A DNA stretch of 64,000 nt from Frondihabitans peucedani (GTDB taxonomy: Bacteria; Actinomycetota; Actinomycetes; Actinomycetales; Microbacteriaceae): positions 62,334 to 126,333 of the forward strand of contig NZ_BAABAU010000005.1 in NCBI RefSeq assembly GCF_039537585.1, given 5' to 3'. The notes under the pieces were generated by a model. That model was not told the origin of the DNA, did no database searches, and was given only the letters and a program-made list of their open reading frames with translations. A program made the translations under genes and the position numbers. Positions 50,909 to 61,324 of the stretch are shown piece by piece (positions within the stretch are counted from its first letter, which is position 1; every line of letters begins with the position of its first letter).

Positions 50909-53900
50909 ATCCTCCAGGGCTTGATTCCGGCGCTTTCGCGCGCCTCCACGTTCGACGCCGCCCTCGAGAAGTCCGGCGGCTCGACCGACTTCTCGCTCGT
51001 CGACGGCCTCCGGATCCCGCTCCTCGCGGGCCTCCTCGCGCGCCGCGCCGAGCAGGCCGGCGGCACCCCGCAGGCCCTCCTCGTCATCACCGCCACGGGC
51101 CGCGAGTCCGAGGCGGTCCGCGGCTCCATGGCCAGCTACCTCCCCGACGCCGAGGTCATCGAGTTCCCCGCGTGGGAGACCCTCCCGCACGAGCGTCTGA
51201 GCCCGAGCGCCGAGACGGTGGGCAAGCGGATCCACGCCCTGCGGCGGCTCGGCGCGTGGCAGAGCGAGGTGTCCGCCGATCCTGCGCAGGCGAAGCCCCT
51301 CGTGCTGGTCGCCGGCGTGCGCGCGGCACTCCAGCCCATCTCCGACAACCTCGCCGACATCGACCCGGTCGTCCTCACCACCGGCGGTCGCGGCTACGAC
51401 CTGGCGCTCATCTCGACGCAGCTGGTCGACCTCGCCTACGCGCGGGTCGACATGGTCACGCGCCGCGGCGAGTTCGCCGTGCGCGGCGGCATCCTCGACG
51501 TGTTCCCGCCGACCTCCGAGCACCCGGTGCGCGTCGACTTCTTCGGCGACGAGGTCGACCAGATCAAGCTCTTCTCGGTCGCCGACCAGCGGAGCCTCGA
51601 CTCCACCGTCGACGGCGTCGAGCTGCCGCCGAGCCGCGAGATGCTGCTGACCGAGTCGGTCCGGCAGCGGGCGCGCGAGATGCAGCACGAGTTCCCCAGC
51701 CTCGCGCAGATGCTCGAGAAGCTCGGCCAGGGCATCCCCGTCGAGGGCATGGAGTCGCTGGCGCCGGCCCTCGTGCACCGGCTGGTGCCGCTGACCCACT
51801 ACCTGCCCGCATCCTGCGCCATCGCGGTGCTGTCGCCCGAGCGGGTCGTCTCGCGGGCCAAGAGCCTCGCCGAGACGAACCGCGAGTTCCTCGAGGCGGC
51901 CTGGAGTGCTGCGACCGCCGGCGCCGAGGCCCCGATCGACCTCGACTCGGGCGACTTCCTGTCGCCGCGCGACCTCCGCGACCAGGCGGGCGACCGCACC
52001 TGGTGGTCGCTGTCCGGGTTCGACTCCGGCATCGTGCTGACCGACGAGGAGAAGATCGCGGCCGCGGGCGACTACGTGCGCGTCGACGCCGACACCGTGC
52101 CGAGCTTCTCGGGCAACGCGGAGGGCGCCCTCGACCACGTCGCCGCGCGAGTGGCCGACGGCTGGAGCGTCGTCGTGACCGCCAGGGGAGCAGGGCTCGT
52201 CGAGCGCGCCCGCGACGTCCTGGCCGACCGCGGCATCGCCGCACGCCTCGAAGACGCCCTCCCCGACACGCTCGAGCCGGGTGTCGTCCACCTCGTGGCG
52301 GGCGGGATCGAGGCCGGCTTCGAGCTGGCCGAGGCGAGGATCGCCGTGCTCGGCGAGTCCGACTTCTTCGGCCGTGCCGCCGGCTACGAGTCGCGGCAGG
52401 TCAAGAAGCTCGCCTCCCGCCGCAAGAACGTCGTCGACCCGCTGCAGCTCAAGGCGGGCGACATCGTCGTGCACTCGACTCACGGCATCGGCCGGTTCCT
52501 CGAGCTGACCAGCCGCGAGGTCTCGACCGGCGGCCGCAACGCCGTCAAGCACAGCCGCGAGTACCTCGTGCTCGAGTACGCGCCCTCGAAGCGCGGCCAG
52601 GCCGGCGACCGCCTCTACGTGCCCACCGACCAGCTCGACCTCCTCAGCCGCTACGTCGGCGGCGAGGCGCCCAAGCTGTCGAAGATGGGCGGCAGCGACT
52701 GGTCGCAGGCCAAGGGCAAGGCGCGCCGGGCCGTCCGCGACATCGCCGTCGAGCTCGTCAAGCTCTACTCGGCCCGCATGGCGTCGAAGGGCTACGCCTT
52801 CAGTCCCGACACCCCCTGGCAGCGCGAGCTCGAAGAGGCGTTCCCGTTCGCCGAGACGCCCGACCAGCTGACGACCATCGACGAGATCAAGGCCGACATG
52901 GAGCGGCCGATCCCGATGGACCGCCTCATCTCGGGCGACGTCGGCTACGGCAAGACCGAGGTCGCGATCCGAGCCGCGTTCAAGGCCGTCCAAGACGGCA
53001 AGCAGGTCGCTATGCTCGTGCCGACCACGCTGCTGGTCAAGCAGCACATGGAGACCTTCGCCGAGCGCTTCGCCGGGTTCCCGGTGCACCTGCGCGCCCT
53101 GTCGCGGTTCCAGACAGCGAAGGAGTCGAAAGAGACGATCGCGGGCATCACCGACGGCACGGTCGACATCGTCATCGGCACCCACCGCATCCTGACCGAC
53201 GGCCTCTCGTTCAAAGACCTCGGCCTCGTCATCATCGACGAGGAGCAGCGGTTCGGCGTCGAGCACAAAGACCAGCTCAAGAAGCTCAAGACCAACGTCG
53301 ACATCCTCGCGATGAGCGCGACCCCCATTCCGCGGACCCTCGAGATGGCGGTCACCGGCATCCGCGAGATGTCGACGCTGGCGACCCCGCCCGAAGACCG
53401 CCACCCGATCCTGACGTTCGTCGGCCCCAACAGCGACCGCCAGATCGCGGCGGCCATCCGGCGCGAGCTCCTCCGCGAGGGCCAGGTGTTCTTCGTGCAC
53501 AACCGCGTCTCGTCGATCAACCGCACCGCGGCGCAGATCGCCGAGCTGGTGCCCGAGGCCAGGATCGCGATCGCTCACGGTCAGATGCCGGAGTCGGCGC
53601 TCGAACAGGTCATGGTCGACTTCTGGGAGCGCAAGTTCGACGTGCTCGTCTCGACGACCATCATCGAGACGGGTCTCGACATCGCCAACGCCAACACGCT
53701 GATCATCGACCGCGCCGACCGCTACGGGCTGTCGCAGCTGCACCAGCTGCGCGGCCGCGTGGGCCGAGGTCGCGAGCGCGGGTACGCGTACTTCCTCTAC
53801 GACGCCGACAAGCCGCTCTCCGAGACCGCTCAAGGCCGGCTCGAGACGATCGCGGCGAACAACGAGCTCGGCGCGGGCATGCAGGTCGCGCTGAAAGACC

Positions 53901-54535
53901 TCGAGATCCGCGGCGCCGGCAACCTGCTCGGCGGCGAGCAGTCCGGCCACATCGCGGGCGTCGGGTTCGATCTCTACCTGCGGATGATCGGCGAGGCCGT
54001 CAACGCGTTCCGCGGCGATGTCGCCGAGGGGCAGACCGAGCTCCGGCTCGAGCTGCCCGTCGACGCGCACATCCCCGACGAGTACGTCGAGAGCGAGCGC
54101 CTCCGCCTCGAGGCCTACCAGAAGCTGTCGACCGCGTCGTCGCCGACGTCGAGCGACGAGCAGATCACGCAGGTGCTCGAAGAGCTCACCGACCGCTACG
54201 GCGAGCCGCCGGCGCAGGTGCTCGCGCTCATCGAGGTGTCGAGGCTCCGCAGGATGGCGCAGAAGACCGGCCTCAGCGAGGTCGTCGCGATGGGGTCGAA
54301 CCTCCGCGTCGCGTCGTTCGAGCTGGCCGACAGCGTGCAGCTGCGGCTGCAGCGGCTGTTCCCGGGCGCGCGCTACTTCGCGCAGACGAAGTCGGTCACG
54401 GTCCCGATGCCGCGCAAGCACGGCGAGCCGCTGCCCGACGCCGAGCTGATCACGTGGGTGGAGCAGCTGCTCACCAGCGTTTACGGGGCCGAGGCGCCGA
54501 GCTCGGCGGCCGACAGCGCTGCGTCGCAGGGCTGA
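50906..54535 (+). CDS. mfd: Transcription-repair coupling factor Mfd
   Basis: 1209 residues. It displaces RNA polymerase stalled at DNA damage and recruits UvrA. The N-terminal UvrB-like region includes EFPAWETLPHERLSPSAETVGKR. The RNA-polymerase interaction domain (about 510-600) has GDIVVHSTHGIGRFL. The translocase has GDVGYGKTEVAIRAA (Walker A, about residue 676), IIDEEQRFGVEHKD (about 777), MSATPIPRTLEMA and the TRG motif region HQLRGRVGRGRERGYAYFLY. The C-terminal autoinhibitory domain follows. Normal length. The in-frame sequence before 50906 is antisense-like and rejected. Confidence 0.97.
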   Translation: MILQGLIPALSRASTFDAALEKSGGSTDFSLVDGLRIPLLAGLLARRAEQAGGTPQALLVITATGRESEAVRGSMASYLPDAEVIEFPAWETLPHERLSPSAETVGKRIHALRRLGAWQSEVSADPAQAKPLVLVAGVRAALQPISDNLADIDPVVLTTGGRGYDLALISTQLVDLAYARVDMVTRRGEFAVRGGILDVFPPTSEHPVRVDFFGDEVDQIKLFSVADQRSLDSTVDGVELPPSREMLLTESVRQRAREMQHEFPSLAQMLEKLGQGIPVEGMESLAPALVHRLVPLTHYLPASCAIAVLSPERVVSRAKSLAETNREFLEAAWSAATAGAEAPIDLDSGDFLSPRDLRDQAGDRTWWSLSGFDSGIVLTDEEKIAAAGDYVRVDADTVPSFSGNAEGALDHVAARVADGWSVVVTARGAGLVERARDVLADRGIAARLEDALPDTLEPGVVHLVAGGIEAGFELAEARIAVLGESDFFGRAAGYESRQVKKLASRRKNVVDPLQLKAGDIVVHSTHGIGRFLELTSREVSTGGRNAVKHSREYLVLEYAPSKRGQAGDRLYVPTDQLDLLSRYVGGEAPKLSKMGGSDWSQAKGKARRAVRDIAVELVKLYSARMASKGYAFSPDTPWQRELEEAFPFAETPDQLTTIDEIKADMERPIPMDRLISGDVGYGKTEVAIRAAFKAVQDGKQVAMLVPTTLLVKQHMETFAERFAGFPVHLRALSRFQTAKESKETIAGITDGTVDIVIGTHRILTDGLSFKDLGLVIIDEEQRFGVEHKDQLKKLKTNVDILAMSATPIPRTLEMAVTGIREMSTLATPPEDRHPILTFVGPNSDRQIAAAIRRELLREGQVFFVHNRVSSINRTAAQIAELVPEARIAIAHGQMPESALEQVMVDFWERKFDVLVSTTIIETGLDIANANTLIIDRADRYGLSQLHQLRGRVGRGRERGYAYFLYDADKPLSETAQGRLETIAANNELGAGMQVALKDLEIRGAGNLLGGEQSGHIAGVGFDLYLRMIGEAVNAFRGDVAEGQTELRLELPVDAHIPDEYVESERLRLEAYQKLSTASSPTSSDEQITQVLEELTDRYGEPPAQVLALIEVSRLRRMAQKTGLSEVVAMGSNLRVASFELADSVQLRLQRLFPGARYFAQTKSVTVPMPRKHGEPLPDAELITWVEQLLTSVYGAEAPSSAADSAASQG

Positions 54536-54554
54536 GCGCTGCGTCGCAGGGCTG
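54515..54554 (+). repeat. 20-bp tandem duplication across the mfd stop codon
   Basis: AGCGCTGCGTCGCAGGGCTG occurs at 54515-54534 and again at 54535-54554, followed by a partial third copy. The first mfd stop (TGA 54533-54535) lies at the junction, so the duplication sits in the extreme C-terminal codons and 3' flank. Confidence 0.88.
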
Positions 54555-54568
54555 AGCGCAGGCTGCGG

Positions 54569-54589
54569 CGGCCGCTGTTCTCGCGGCCG
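54569..54589. terminator. Hairpin CGGCCGC-TGTTCTC-GCGGCCG between mfd and nhaA
   Basis: Perfect 7-bp GC-rich arms with a 7-base loop in the gap between convergent genes, likely a terminator for one or both. Confidence 0.55.
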
Positions 54590-54609
54590 TCGTCCTGCCT
54601 CGCGCGAAC

Positions 54610-55818
54610 CTAGGGGCGGGCGGCCTTCGCAGCGACGGCGGCCTCGTGGGCAGCGCGGCGACGGCGGGAGTCGGCCTGCTTCAGCCCGCGGACCAGCACG
54701 GCCGCGATCACGATCGACACCGCCGATCCGAGGAGCACGGCCAGGGTCCCCTCGTCGACGATCTCCTGCGACCGTGCGAAGGCCAGCTCGTTCATCAGCA
54801 GCGACACGGTGAACCCGATCCCGCCGAGCATCGCCACGGCGACGAGCTCGCGGATGCTGAGCGTCTGGCTGCGCCGGGCAGGATCCGGGTTGCGGAAGAT
54901 GCGCGACGCGATGCCGCCGGCGACGGTGATGCCGATGAGCTTGCCGACGGGCAGCGCGACGACGATCGCCCAGAACACCGGGCTCAGCTCGCCGAGGCCG
55001 ACGCTCGGCACGACGACAGCGGCGGCGGCGAAGGCGAACACCGGAAGGACCACGCCGTTGGTGACGGGCTCGAGCGCGTGGACCGCCTTGCGCGCGGGCT
55101 TCAGCGGGAGCACGAGGCCCACGGCGACGGCGGCGATCGTCGCGTGCACGCCCGACCGGTAGACCAGGTACCAGGTCACGACGGCCAGGAGCACGACGAC
55201 CACGACGGCCAGCACCGCCAGGGCTCCCTCGAACCGGCCGAGGAACCGCCCGGCGACGAACGTCACGACGACCGACACGACCGCCAGCCCGAGGAACAGC
55301 AGGTCGCTGCCGTGGGTGAAGAAGATGGCGATGATCAGGATCGCGATCAGGTCGTCGAGCACCGCCAGCGCCAGGAGGAACACCCGGATGCGGCCGGGGA
55401 GCGCCGAGCCGAACACGGCCAGGACGCCGAGGGCGAAGGCGATGTCGGTCGCCGTCGGGATCGGCCAGCCGGAACCGTAGCGGGTGCCGAGCGTGACGAG
55501 CGCGTACAGCCCGGCCGGGGCGAGGACCCCGCCGACGGCCGCGATCGCCGGCACGACGGCCTTGGAGACCGAGTTGAGGTCGCCGCGGAGCAGCTCGTGC
55601 TTGAGGTCGACCGCGACGACGAAGAAGAACAGCGCGAGGAGGCCGTCGCTGACCCAGTGCCCGACCGAGAGGTTCAGGCCGAGCGCCGGGATGTCGAGGT
55701 GGTGGTCTTTGATCGGGAGGAGACCGGGCCCGGTGGGCAGGTTGGCGAGGACGAGGCCGAGGACAGCGGCGCCGAGGAGGAGACCGGCAGAGGCGCGTTC
55801 GGATCGGAGGAGGCTCAT
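54610..55818 (-). CDS. nhaA: NhaA-type Na+/H+ antiporter
   Basis: 402 residues, about twelve membrane helices. FFFVVAVDLKHELLRGDL, PTATDIAFALGVLAVFGSALP, the ion-binding double Asp in LALAVLDDLIAILIIAIFF, and LLGGIGFTVSLLMNELAF-like C-terminal region match NhaA. It exchanges external protons for internal sodium. ATG at 55818 chosen; the longer in-frame extension overlaps mazG antisense. The cytoplasmic tail is Arg/Ala-rich. Functionally it could use a proton gradient made by the rhodopsin, though the genes are separate. Confidence 0.93.
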   Translation of the reverse strand: MSLLRSERASAGLLLGAAVLGLVLANLPTGPGLLPIKDHHLDIPALGLNLSVGHWVSDGLLALFFFVVAVDLKHELLRGDLNSVSKAVVPAIAAVGGVLAPAGLYALVTLGTRYGSGWPIPTATDIAFALGVLAVFGSALPGRIRVFLLALAVLDDLIAILIIAIFFTHGSDLLFLGLAVVSVVVTFVAGRFLGRFEGALAVLAVVVVVLLAVVTWYLVYRSGVHATIAAVAVGLVLPLKPARKAVHALEPVTNGVVLPVFAFAAAAVVVPSVGLGELSPVFWAIVVALPVGKLIGITVAGGIASRIFRNPDPARRSQTLSIRELVAVAMLGGIGFTVSLLMNELAFARSQEIVDEGTLAVLLGSAVSIVIAAVLVRGLKQADSRRRRAAHEAAVAAKAARP

Positions 55819-55883
55819 GGAGTCCAATCGAGGGTCGAGAAAGAAAGTGTCGACCAGACTTCCCGACTCACCGAGAACGATCC

Positions 55884-55889
55884 TATCGT
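55884..55889 (+). promoter_or_regulatory. -10 box TATCGT for leaderless mazG
   Basis: TATCGT ends seven bases before GTG at 55897. The purine-rich stretch between them is too close to the start to act as a Shine-Dalgarno site. Confidence 0.5.
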
Positions 55890-55896
55890 GAGGGGA

Positions 55897-56613
55897 GTGA
55901 CGGCGGACGACGGGAGCCCAGTGCCAGAGACCGAGCAGGATCAGGCCCTCCGCGACCTCGTGAGCACGGTCGACGCGCTCCTCGACCCGCCCGGCTGCGA
56001 GTGGAACCGCGCCCAGACGCACCGCTCTCTCGTCACGTACCTGATCGAGGAGACCTACGAGCTCGTCGAGGCGATCGAGGACGGCGACGTGACAGACCTC
56101 CGCGAGGAGCTCGGCGACGTGCTCTACCAGGTGGTCCTCCACGCGGGCATCGCCTCCCGCTCGGGCGAGGGCTTCGACCTCGGAGACGTCGTGGCCGAGG
56201 TGGACGAGAAGATCCGCCGCCGCCACCCGCACGTCTTCGGCGCCGACAGCGCGAACGGGGTCGACGACATCGTGCGGCTGTGGTCGGCGGCGAAGGCACG
56301 CGAGAAGACCTCCCGGGAGAGCGCGTACGACGGGGTGCCGCTCGGGCTGCCGGCGCTGGCACGCGCGCAGAAGATCGGGTCGAGGGCCGAGGCGACGGGC
56401 GCGGTGTCGGAGCCCGCAGGATCCTGCGCCCCCGTCACGGCGCCGGAGCCCGACTCCGAAGAGGCCTGGGGGCGTTGGCTCCTCGAGCGGGTCGACGAGG
56501 CGTCGAGCCGTGGCTGGGACGCGGAGCGGGCCCTCCGCGGGGCCCTGCGCGAGCGGGAGAGCGCCCTGCGCGAGGCGGAGAGGAGACGGCGGGGCACCCC
56601 ACAACCCGAATAG
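55897..56613 (+). CDS. mazG: MazG family nucleoside triphosphate pyrophosphohydrolase
   Basis: 238 residues from GTG at 55897 (GTG at 55888 also possible). One MazG domain: CEWNRAQTHRSLVTYLIEETYELVEAIEDGD, DLREELGDVLYQVVLHA (metal-binding EExxE/ExxD pattern) and DVVAEVDEKIRRRHPHVFG. It hydrolyses (d)NTPs to monophosphates, probably cleaning aberrant nucleotides. The second MazG copy of the E. coli protein is replaced by a divergent helical C-terminus. Backbone position between mfd and eno is conserved. Confidence 0.93.
   Translation: MTADDGSPVPETEQDQALRDLVSTVDALLDPPGCEWNRAQTHRSLVTYLIEETYELVEAIEDGDVTDLREELGDVLYQVVLHAGIASRSGEGFDLGDVVAEVDEKIRRRHPHVFGADSANGVDDIVRLWSAAKAREKTSRESAYDGVPLGLPALARAQKIGSRAEATGAVSEPAGSCAPVTAPEPDSEEAWGRWLLERVDEASSRGWDAERALRGALRERESALREAERRRRGTPQPE
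56416..56427. repeat. Palindromic dimer GCAGGATCCTGC of the over-represented octamer (in mazG)
   Basis: Both orientations of the octamer GCAGGATC overlap head to head, forming a 12-bp palindrome inside mazG. A second identical dimer is in hisS at 58428-58439. See the finding on the octamer. Confidence 0.9.
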
Positions 56614-56689
56614 AGGGGACCCCGCCCGAGCAGGTGATCAGCCATGCTCGGCCGCGCTTGTTCAGCGCGACACCTCATCTTACACACGA

Positions 56690-56723
56690 CTGAAATGTCA
56701 CAAACTCGTTCTCAGTATTTCAG
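56690..56723. promoter_or_regulatory. CTGAAAT / ATTTCAG inverted repeat upstream of TetR gene
   Basis: CTGAAATGT at 56690-56698 and ATTTCAG at 56717-56723 are 20 bp apart in a distinctly AT-rich promoter region. A third copy (ACATTTCAG, 57843-57851) lies just upstream of hisS, downstream of the TetR gene. Candidate operator of the TetR protein encoded at 56857. Confidence 0.5.
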
Positions 56724-56856
56724 AAGGATCATCTGTAACTGCTCACGGGGGGCGGTCGTCGGACAGGACCCGTCGAGGAAGCGTCCTCTGTTATCGTGAT
56801 CGTCGCTCACCCGGCCGCGGATCACGGCCGCCGAAGCGACACGAGAGACGAGCCCG

Positions 56857-57456
56857 ATGCCCCGACGCGCCGACCCGACCCGGAAGCCCGAGCTCCTGGG
56901 GCAGATCCTCGACCACCTGACCGGACGCACTCTCGCGACGGTGTCGTTCCGCACGCTCGCGGAGGCTCTGGGTGTCAGCACCTACGTCTTCGTCTACCAC
57001 TTCGGCAACCGCGCTCAGCTCGTGGAGGAGATCGTCCGGGCGATCGTGTCGCGGCACGACGGCCTGCTCGCCATCGACGCGGGCTCGCTCGACGAGGAGG
57101 CGTGGCGGGAGTTCATGGCCTCGTCGTGGGACGTCGTCACCTCGCCCCGGGAGCTGCAGCTGCACCGCCTGGAGCTGGAGGCGGCGATGCTCGAGATGGC
57201 GCAGGGCCAGCCGAGCGGGGTGGGCCGGGCGGCGGTCGCCCGCTGGCACGCCTTCACCACGGCCTGGTGCGTGGGCCGCGGCGCTCAGCCGGAGCGCGCC
57301 GACGTCGAGGCGCGCCTCTTCACCGACGCGATCTACGGACTCCTGTACGACGCGCTCGCCACCGGAGACCTCGCGCGCGTCACGGCCGGCTACCGGCTGC
57401 ACGTCGACGCGTTCGCCGCGCGGGTGCGCGATCTCGCCGGCATCGCTGCCGCCTAG
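56857..57456 (+). CDS. TetR-family transcriptional regulator
   Basis: 199 residues. N-terminal HTH: LLGQILDHLTGRTLATVSFRTLAEALGVSTYVFVYHFGNRAQLVEEI. The recognition helix ends YHFGNR, where most TetR proteins have YHYF/YRHF. The C-terminal domain is helical, with TRP-rich ASSWDVV and ARWHAFTTAW. Target unknown; the CTGAAAT repeats on both sides of the gene are candidates. It interrupts the backbone between mazG and hisS/eno. Confidence 0.87.
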   Translation: MPRRADPTRKPELLGQILDHLTGRTLATVSFRTLAEALGVSTYVFVYHFGNRAQLVEEIVRAIVSRHDGLLAIDAGSLDEEAWREFMASSWDVVTSPRELQLHRLELEAAMLEMAQGQPSGVGRAAVARWHAFTTAWCVGRGAQPERADVEARLFTDAIYGLLYDALATGDLARVTAGYRLHVDAFAARVRDLAGIAAA

Positions 57457-57895
57457 GGCGTCGCGCCCGGCCCGAGTGCGTTCTCACGTCGCGAGGACGG
57501 TCTCGATCGTCCTTCCGACGTCAGAACGTCCTTCGGCCGTGCTGGCAGCCACGGCCGAGCGAGCAGCAGCACCCCGCAACGCAGCAGCACCCCGCAACGC
57601 AGCATCACCCGTAGCGCAGCAGCACCCCGCAACGAGAAGCGGCGGTGCCCGGGCAATCGCTCCGGACACCGCCGACCAGTCGGGCTCGTCTCCGCAGGGA
57701 TGGGACGAACCTCTGGCTGACAGGCGCGCAACCCGATTCGCGCCTGTCGTCGGTCGACCGGAGGGGGAGAGGACACCCTTCGGCCGAGTCTGACACCCGG
57801 TGGAGACTGCTTGGGCTGAACCGGATATGAACAGCGTACTTCACATTTCAGATGAGCGCAAACGCCGAGCCGCTCGCGTCTGGAAGAATCGGCGC
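57457..57895. other. 439-bp non-coding gap before hisS
   Basis: Contains the 18-bp tandem repeats (57565-57635), an 8-bp inverted repeat CGGCGGTG/CACCGCCG (57642-57649, 57669-57676) and the ACATTTCAG site (57843-57851). The sequence from about 57780 to the hisS ATG is AT-richer and probably holds the hisS promoter. No convincing gene or RNA gene is seen; short open frames here lack homology or ribosome sites. Confidence 0.6.
57565..57635. repeat. 18-bp tandem repeat GCAGCAGCACCCCGCAAC, four copies
   Basis: Copies at 57565-57582, 57583-57600 and 57618-57635 are identical. The unit at 57601-57617 is a degenerate 17-bp version. It lies in the gap after the TetR gene. Confidence 0.9.
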
Positions 57896-59155
57896 ATGCC
57901 CTCTCCCGTGACCCCGCCCCGCGGCATGCGCGACTTCCTGCCCTCCGACAAGCGCCGGCGCGACCTCGTGCTCGACACGATCCGGTCGACCTACCGCTCC
58001 TTCGGCTTCGACGAGATCGAGACGCCCGTCGTCGAAGACAGCGAGCGGCTCCACGCGGGTCTCGGCGGAGACAACGAGAAGCTCGCGTTCGCTGTCCTGC
58101 GCCGGGCCCTCAGCACCGACGACCTCCGCACGGCGGCCACCCCGCTCGACCTCGCCGACCTCGGCCTGCGCTTCGACCTGACCGTGCCGCTGGCCCGGTT
58201 CTACGCCACGCACCGCGCCGAGCTGCCGCCGGTCTTCCGTGCCGTCCAGATCGCACCCGTCTGGCGGGCCGAGAAGCCGCAGAAGGGGCGCTACCGCCAG
58301 TTCGTGCAGTGCGACATCGACATCATCGGCGAGCCCTCCGCGATGGCCGAGATCGAGCTCCTCTCGGCGACCTCGGCCGTGCTCGCGCGCCTCGGTCTCA
58401 TCGGCACGACGATCCGGATCAACGACCGCAGGATCCTGCTCGCCCTCCTCGCCCACTGGAACGTGCCGCTCGACCGCTTCGACACCGCGCTCGTCATCAT
58501 CGACAAGCTCGACAAGATCGGGGTCGGCGGCGTCGTCACGGAGCTCGCCGGAATCGACGTGCCCACCGCGGGCCTCGAGGCGCAGCTCGAGGAGCTCGCC
58601 GCCTCGACGTGGGAGTCGCTGTCCGGCGGCGCCGAGTGGCTCGACGAGGCCGCTTTCGCCGACCTGCTCGCCCTGCGCGCAGCGCTCCCCGACGCGGCCC
58701 TCGAGTTCGACCCCACCCTCGTCCGCGGCATGGGCTACTACACCGGCACGATCTTCGAGGTCGCTCACCCCGACTTCGGCTACTCCCTCGGCGGCGGCGG
58801 CCGGTACGACGGCATGATCGGGCGATTCCTCGGCGCCGACGTCCCGGCGGCCGGCTTCTCGCTGGGGTTCGAGAGGCTCGTCGACCTGGTGGAGCTGCCG
58901 GGCGACACGGGCGGGGAGGGTGTCGTGCTGCTGTACGACGCGTCCCTCGATCCTGCCGCTCTGGTCCGCCTGCAGCACGAGGTGGCGGCCCTCCACGCGG
59001 CGGAGGGCGTCGAACCCCGGGTCCGCCTCGACCGGAAGGCCAGGAACCTCAAGAACCAGCTCTCCGGGCTCGCGGCCCTCGGCTACGGCCGGTTCGCCGT
59101 CGTGCAGAGCGCCGACCAGACCGCCGAGACGCTGGAGTTCCGCGGGTTGGCGTGA
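57896..59155 (+). CDS. hisS: Histidyl-tRNA synthetase
   Basis: 419 residues from ATG at 57896. Class II aminoacyl-tRNA synthetase: PPRGMRDFLPSDKRRR, motif 1 region FGFDEIETPVVEDSERL, motif 2 FRAVQIAPVWRAEKPQKGRYRQFVQCDIDIIG, histidine-specific LVRGMGYYTGTIFEV and GGGGRYDGMIGRFLG, with a C-terminal anticodon-binding domain. The in-frame stretch from 57800 is non-conserved. A good hairpin follows the stop. Confidence 0.96.
   Translation: MPSPVTPPRGMRDFLPSDKRRRDLVLDTIRSTYRSFGFDEIETPVVEDSERLHAGLGGDNEKLAFAVLRRALSTDDLRTAATPLDLADLGLRFDLTVPLARFYATHRAELPPVFRAVQIAPVWRAEKPQKGRYRQFVQCDIDIIGEPSAMAEIELLSATSAVLARLGLIGTTIRINDRRILLALLAHWNVPLDRFDTALVIIDKLDKIGVGGVVTELAGIDVPTAGLEAQLEELAASTWESLSGGAEWLDEAAFADLLALRAALPDAALEFDPTLVRGMGYYTGTIFEVAHPDFGYSLGGGGRYDGMIGRFLGADVPAAGFSLGFERLVDLVELPGDTGGEGVVLLYDASLDPAALVRLQHEVAALHAAEGVEPRVRLDRKARNLKNQLSGLAALGYGRFAVVQSADQTAETLEFRGLA
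58428..58439. repeat. Palindromic dimer GCAGGATCCTGC (in hisS)
   Basis: Inside hisS, coding R-I-L with the rare Arg codon AGG. Same 12-bp palindrome as in mazG but in a different reading frame. Confidence 0.9.
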
Positions 59156-60565
<1,410 letters not shown>

Positions 60566-60575
60566 TCCGCTCCGC

Positions 60576-60637
60576 CGAAGGCCCGTCCCGCGTCCGCGCG
60601 AGGCGGGCCTTCGTCGCGCGCGGCCTTCGTCGCGCGC
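60576..60637 (+). terminator. eno terminator hairpin with 16-bp tandem repeat
   Basis: CGAAGGCCCG (60576-60585) pairs with CGGGCCTTCG (60604-60613) around an 18-base loop, ten bases after the eno stop. Its right side is tandemly duplicated: GGCCTTCGTCGCGCGC at 60606-60621 and 60622-60637. Confidence 0.75.
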
Positions 60638-60731
60638 GGGGCGGGGGCGCCGGAGCGCGAGGCAGGACGACGCGGACCCGGCAGATGGCCTTGGCCGTCG
60701 TGCCGCTCCGGGATCCTGCGCGATCGTCGCC

Positions 60732-60737
60732 TAGGGT
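60732..60737 (+). promoter_or_regulatory. -10 box TAGGGT for leaderless ftsB-like gene
   Basis: TAGGGT ends seven bases before ATG at 60745, supporting that start over in-frame upstream ones. Confidence 0.6.
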
Positions 60738-60744
60738 CGTCTGC

Positions 60745-61281
60745 ATGGCCAGCGACCACCAGAAGACCGACACCGGCTCCACCCGCCGCGTGCCCGTGAG
60801 CCTGCCCGCCATGGAGACCGCGGCCGGCGGCTGGCTGCGCGGCATGCGCTTCTCCGGCTTCAGCCTGATCATGCTCGTGATCATCGTGCTGTTCGTCGTG
60901 ATCCTGGCCCCGAGCCTCCGGACGCTCATCCAGCAGCAGCAGCAGATCTCGTCGCTCCAGAAGTCGGTCGACAAGCAGAAGGCCGACGTCGGAGCCCTGA
61001 AAGACGACGTGGCCCGCTGGAACGACCCTGCCTACATCGAGGCCCAGGCCCGCGACCGCCTGCTCTACGTGTACCCGGGGGAGTACAGCTACCTCGTGAT
61101 GGACGACGACCGCGCGTCGGGGTCGACCACGACGACGAAGTCGGGCGACACCATCTCGAACAAGATCCAGAATCCGAAGGTCGACTGGGTCGGCGGCATG
61201 ATGTCGTCGGTCCTCGACGCCGGGCTCACGACGAAGCCGGCCGAGAAGCTCGTCTCGCCCGACATCACCACCGGCAGGTAG
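60745..61281 (+). CDS. FtsB/DivIC septum formation initiator family protein
   Basis: 178 residues. One membrane helix (SLIMLVIIVLFVVILA, about residues 34-52), a coiled coil (TLIQQQQQISSLQKSVDKQKADVGALKDDVARW split over about 56-90) and the DivIC motif DPAYIEAQARDRLLYVYPGE. Bitopic divisome protein facing outwards, expected to pair with FtsL/FtsQ at the septum. A Thr/Ser-rich tail follows. Position after eno is conserved (Rv1024-type). Leaderless start supported by TAGGGT. Confidence 0.93.
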   Translation: MASDHQKTDTGSTRRVPVSLPAMETAAGGWLRGMRFSGFSLIMLVIIVLFVVILAPSLRTLIQQQQQISSLQKSVDKQKADVGALKDDVARWNDPAYIEAQARDRLLYVYPGEYSYLVMDDDRASGSTTTTKSGDTISNKIQNPKVDWVGGMMSSVLDAGLTTKPAEKLVSPDITTGR

Positions 61282-61309
61282 GCCGGCCGGAGGGCCCTCG
61301 CCCGCCCGG

Positions 61310-61315
61310 TATTCT
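61310..61315 (+). promoter_or_regulatory. -10 box TATTCT for DUF501 gene
   Basis: TATTCT ends nine bases before ATG at 61325 and three before GTG at 61319, which favours ATG as a (near-)leaderless start. Confidence 0.5.
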
Positions 61316-61324
61316 GGAGTGCTG

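Noticed and set aside
50711-54421. Long minus-strand open frame opposite mfd
   Set aside because: Low-complexity Arg/Leu/His-rich shadow of the mfd coding frame; mfd itself carries all catalytic motifs.
57565-57635. CRISPR array
   Set aside because: Units are contiguous 18-bp repeats without spacers, and no cas genes are present.
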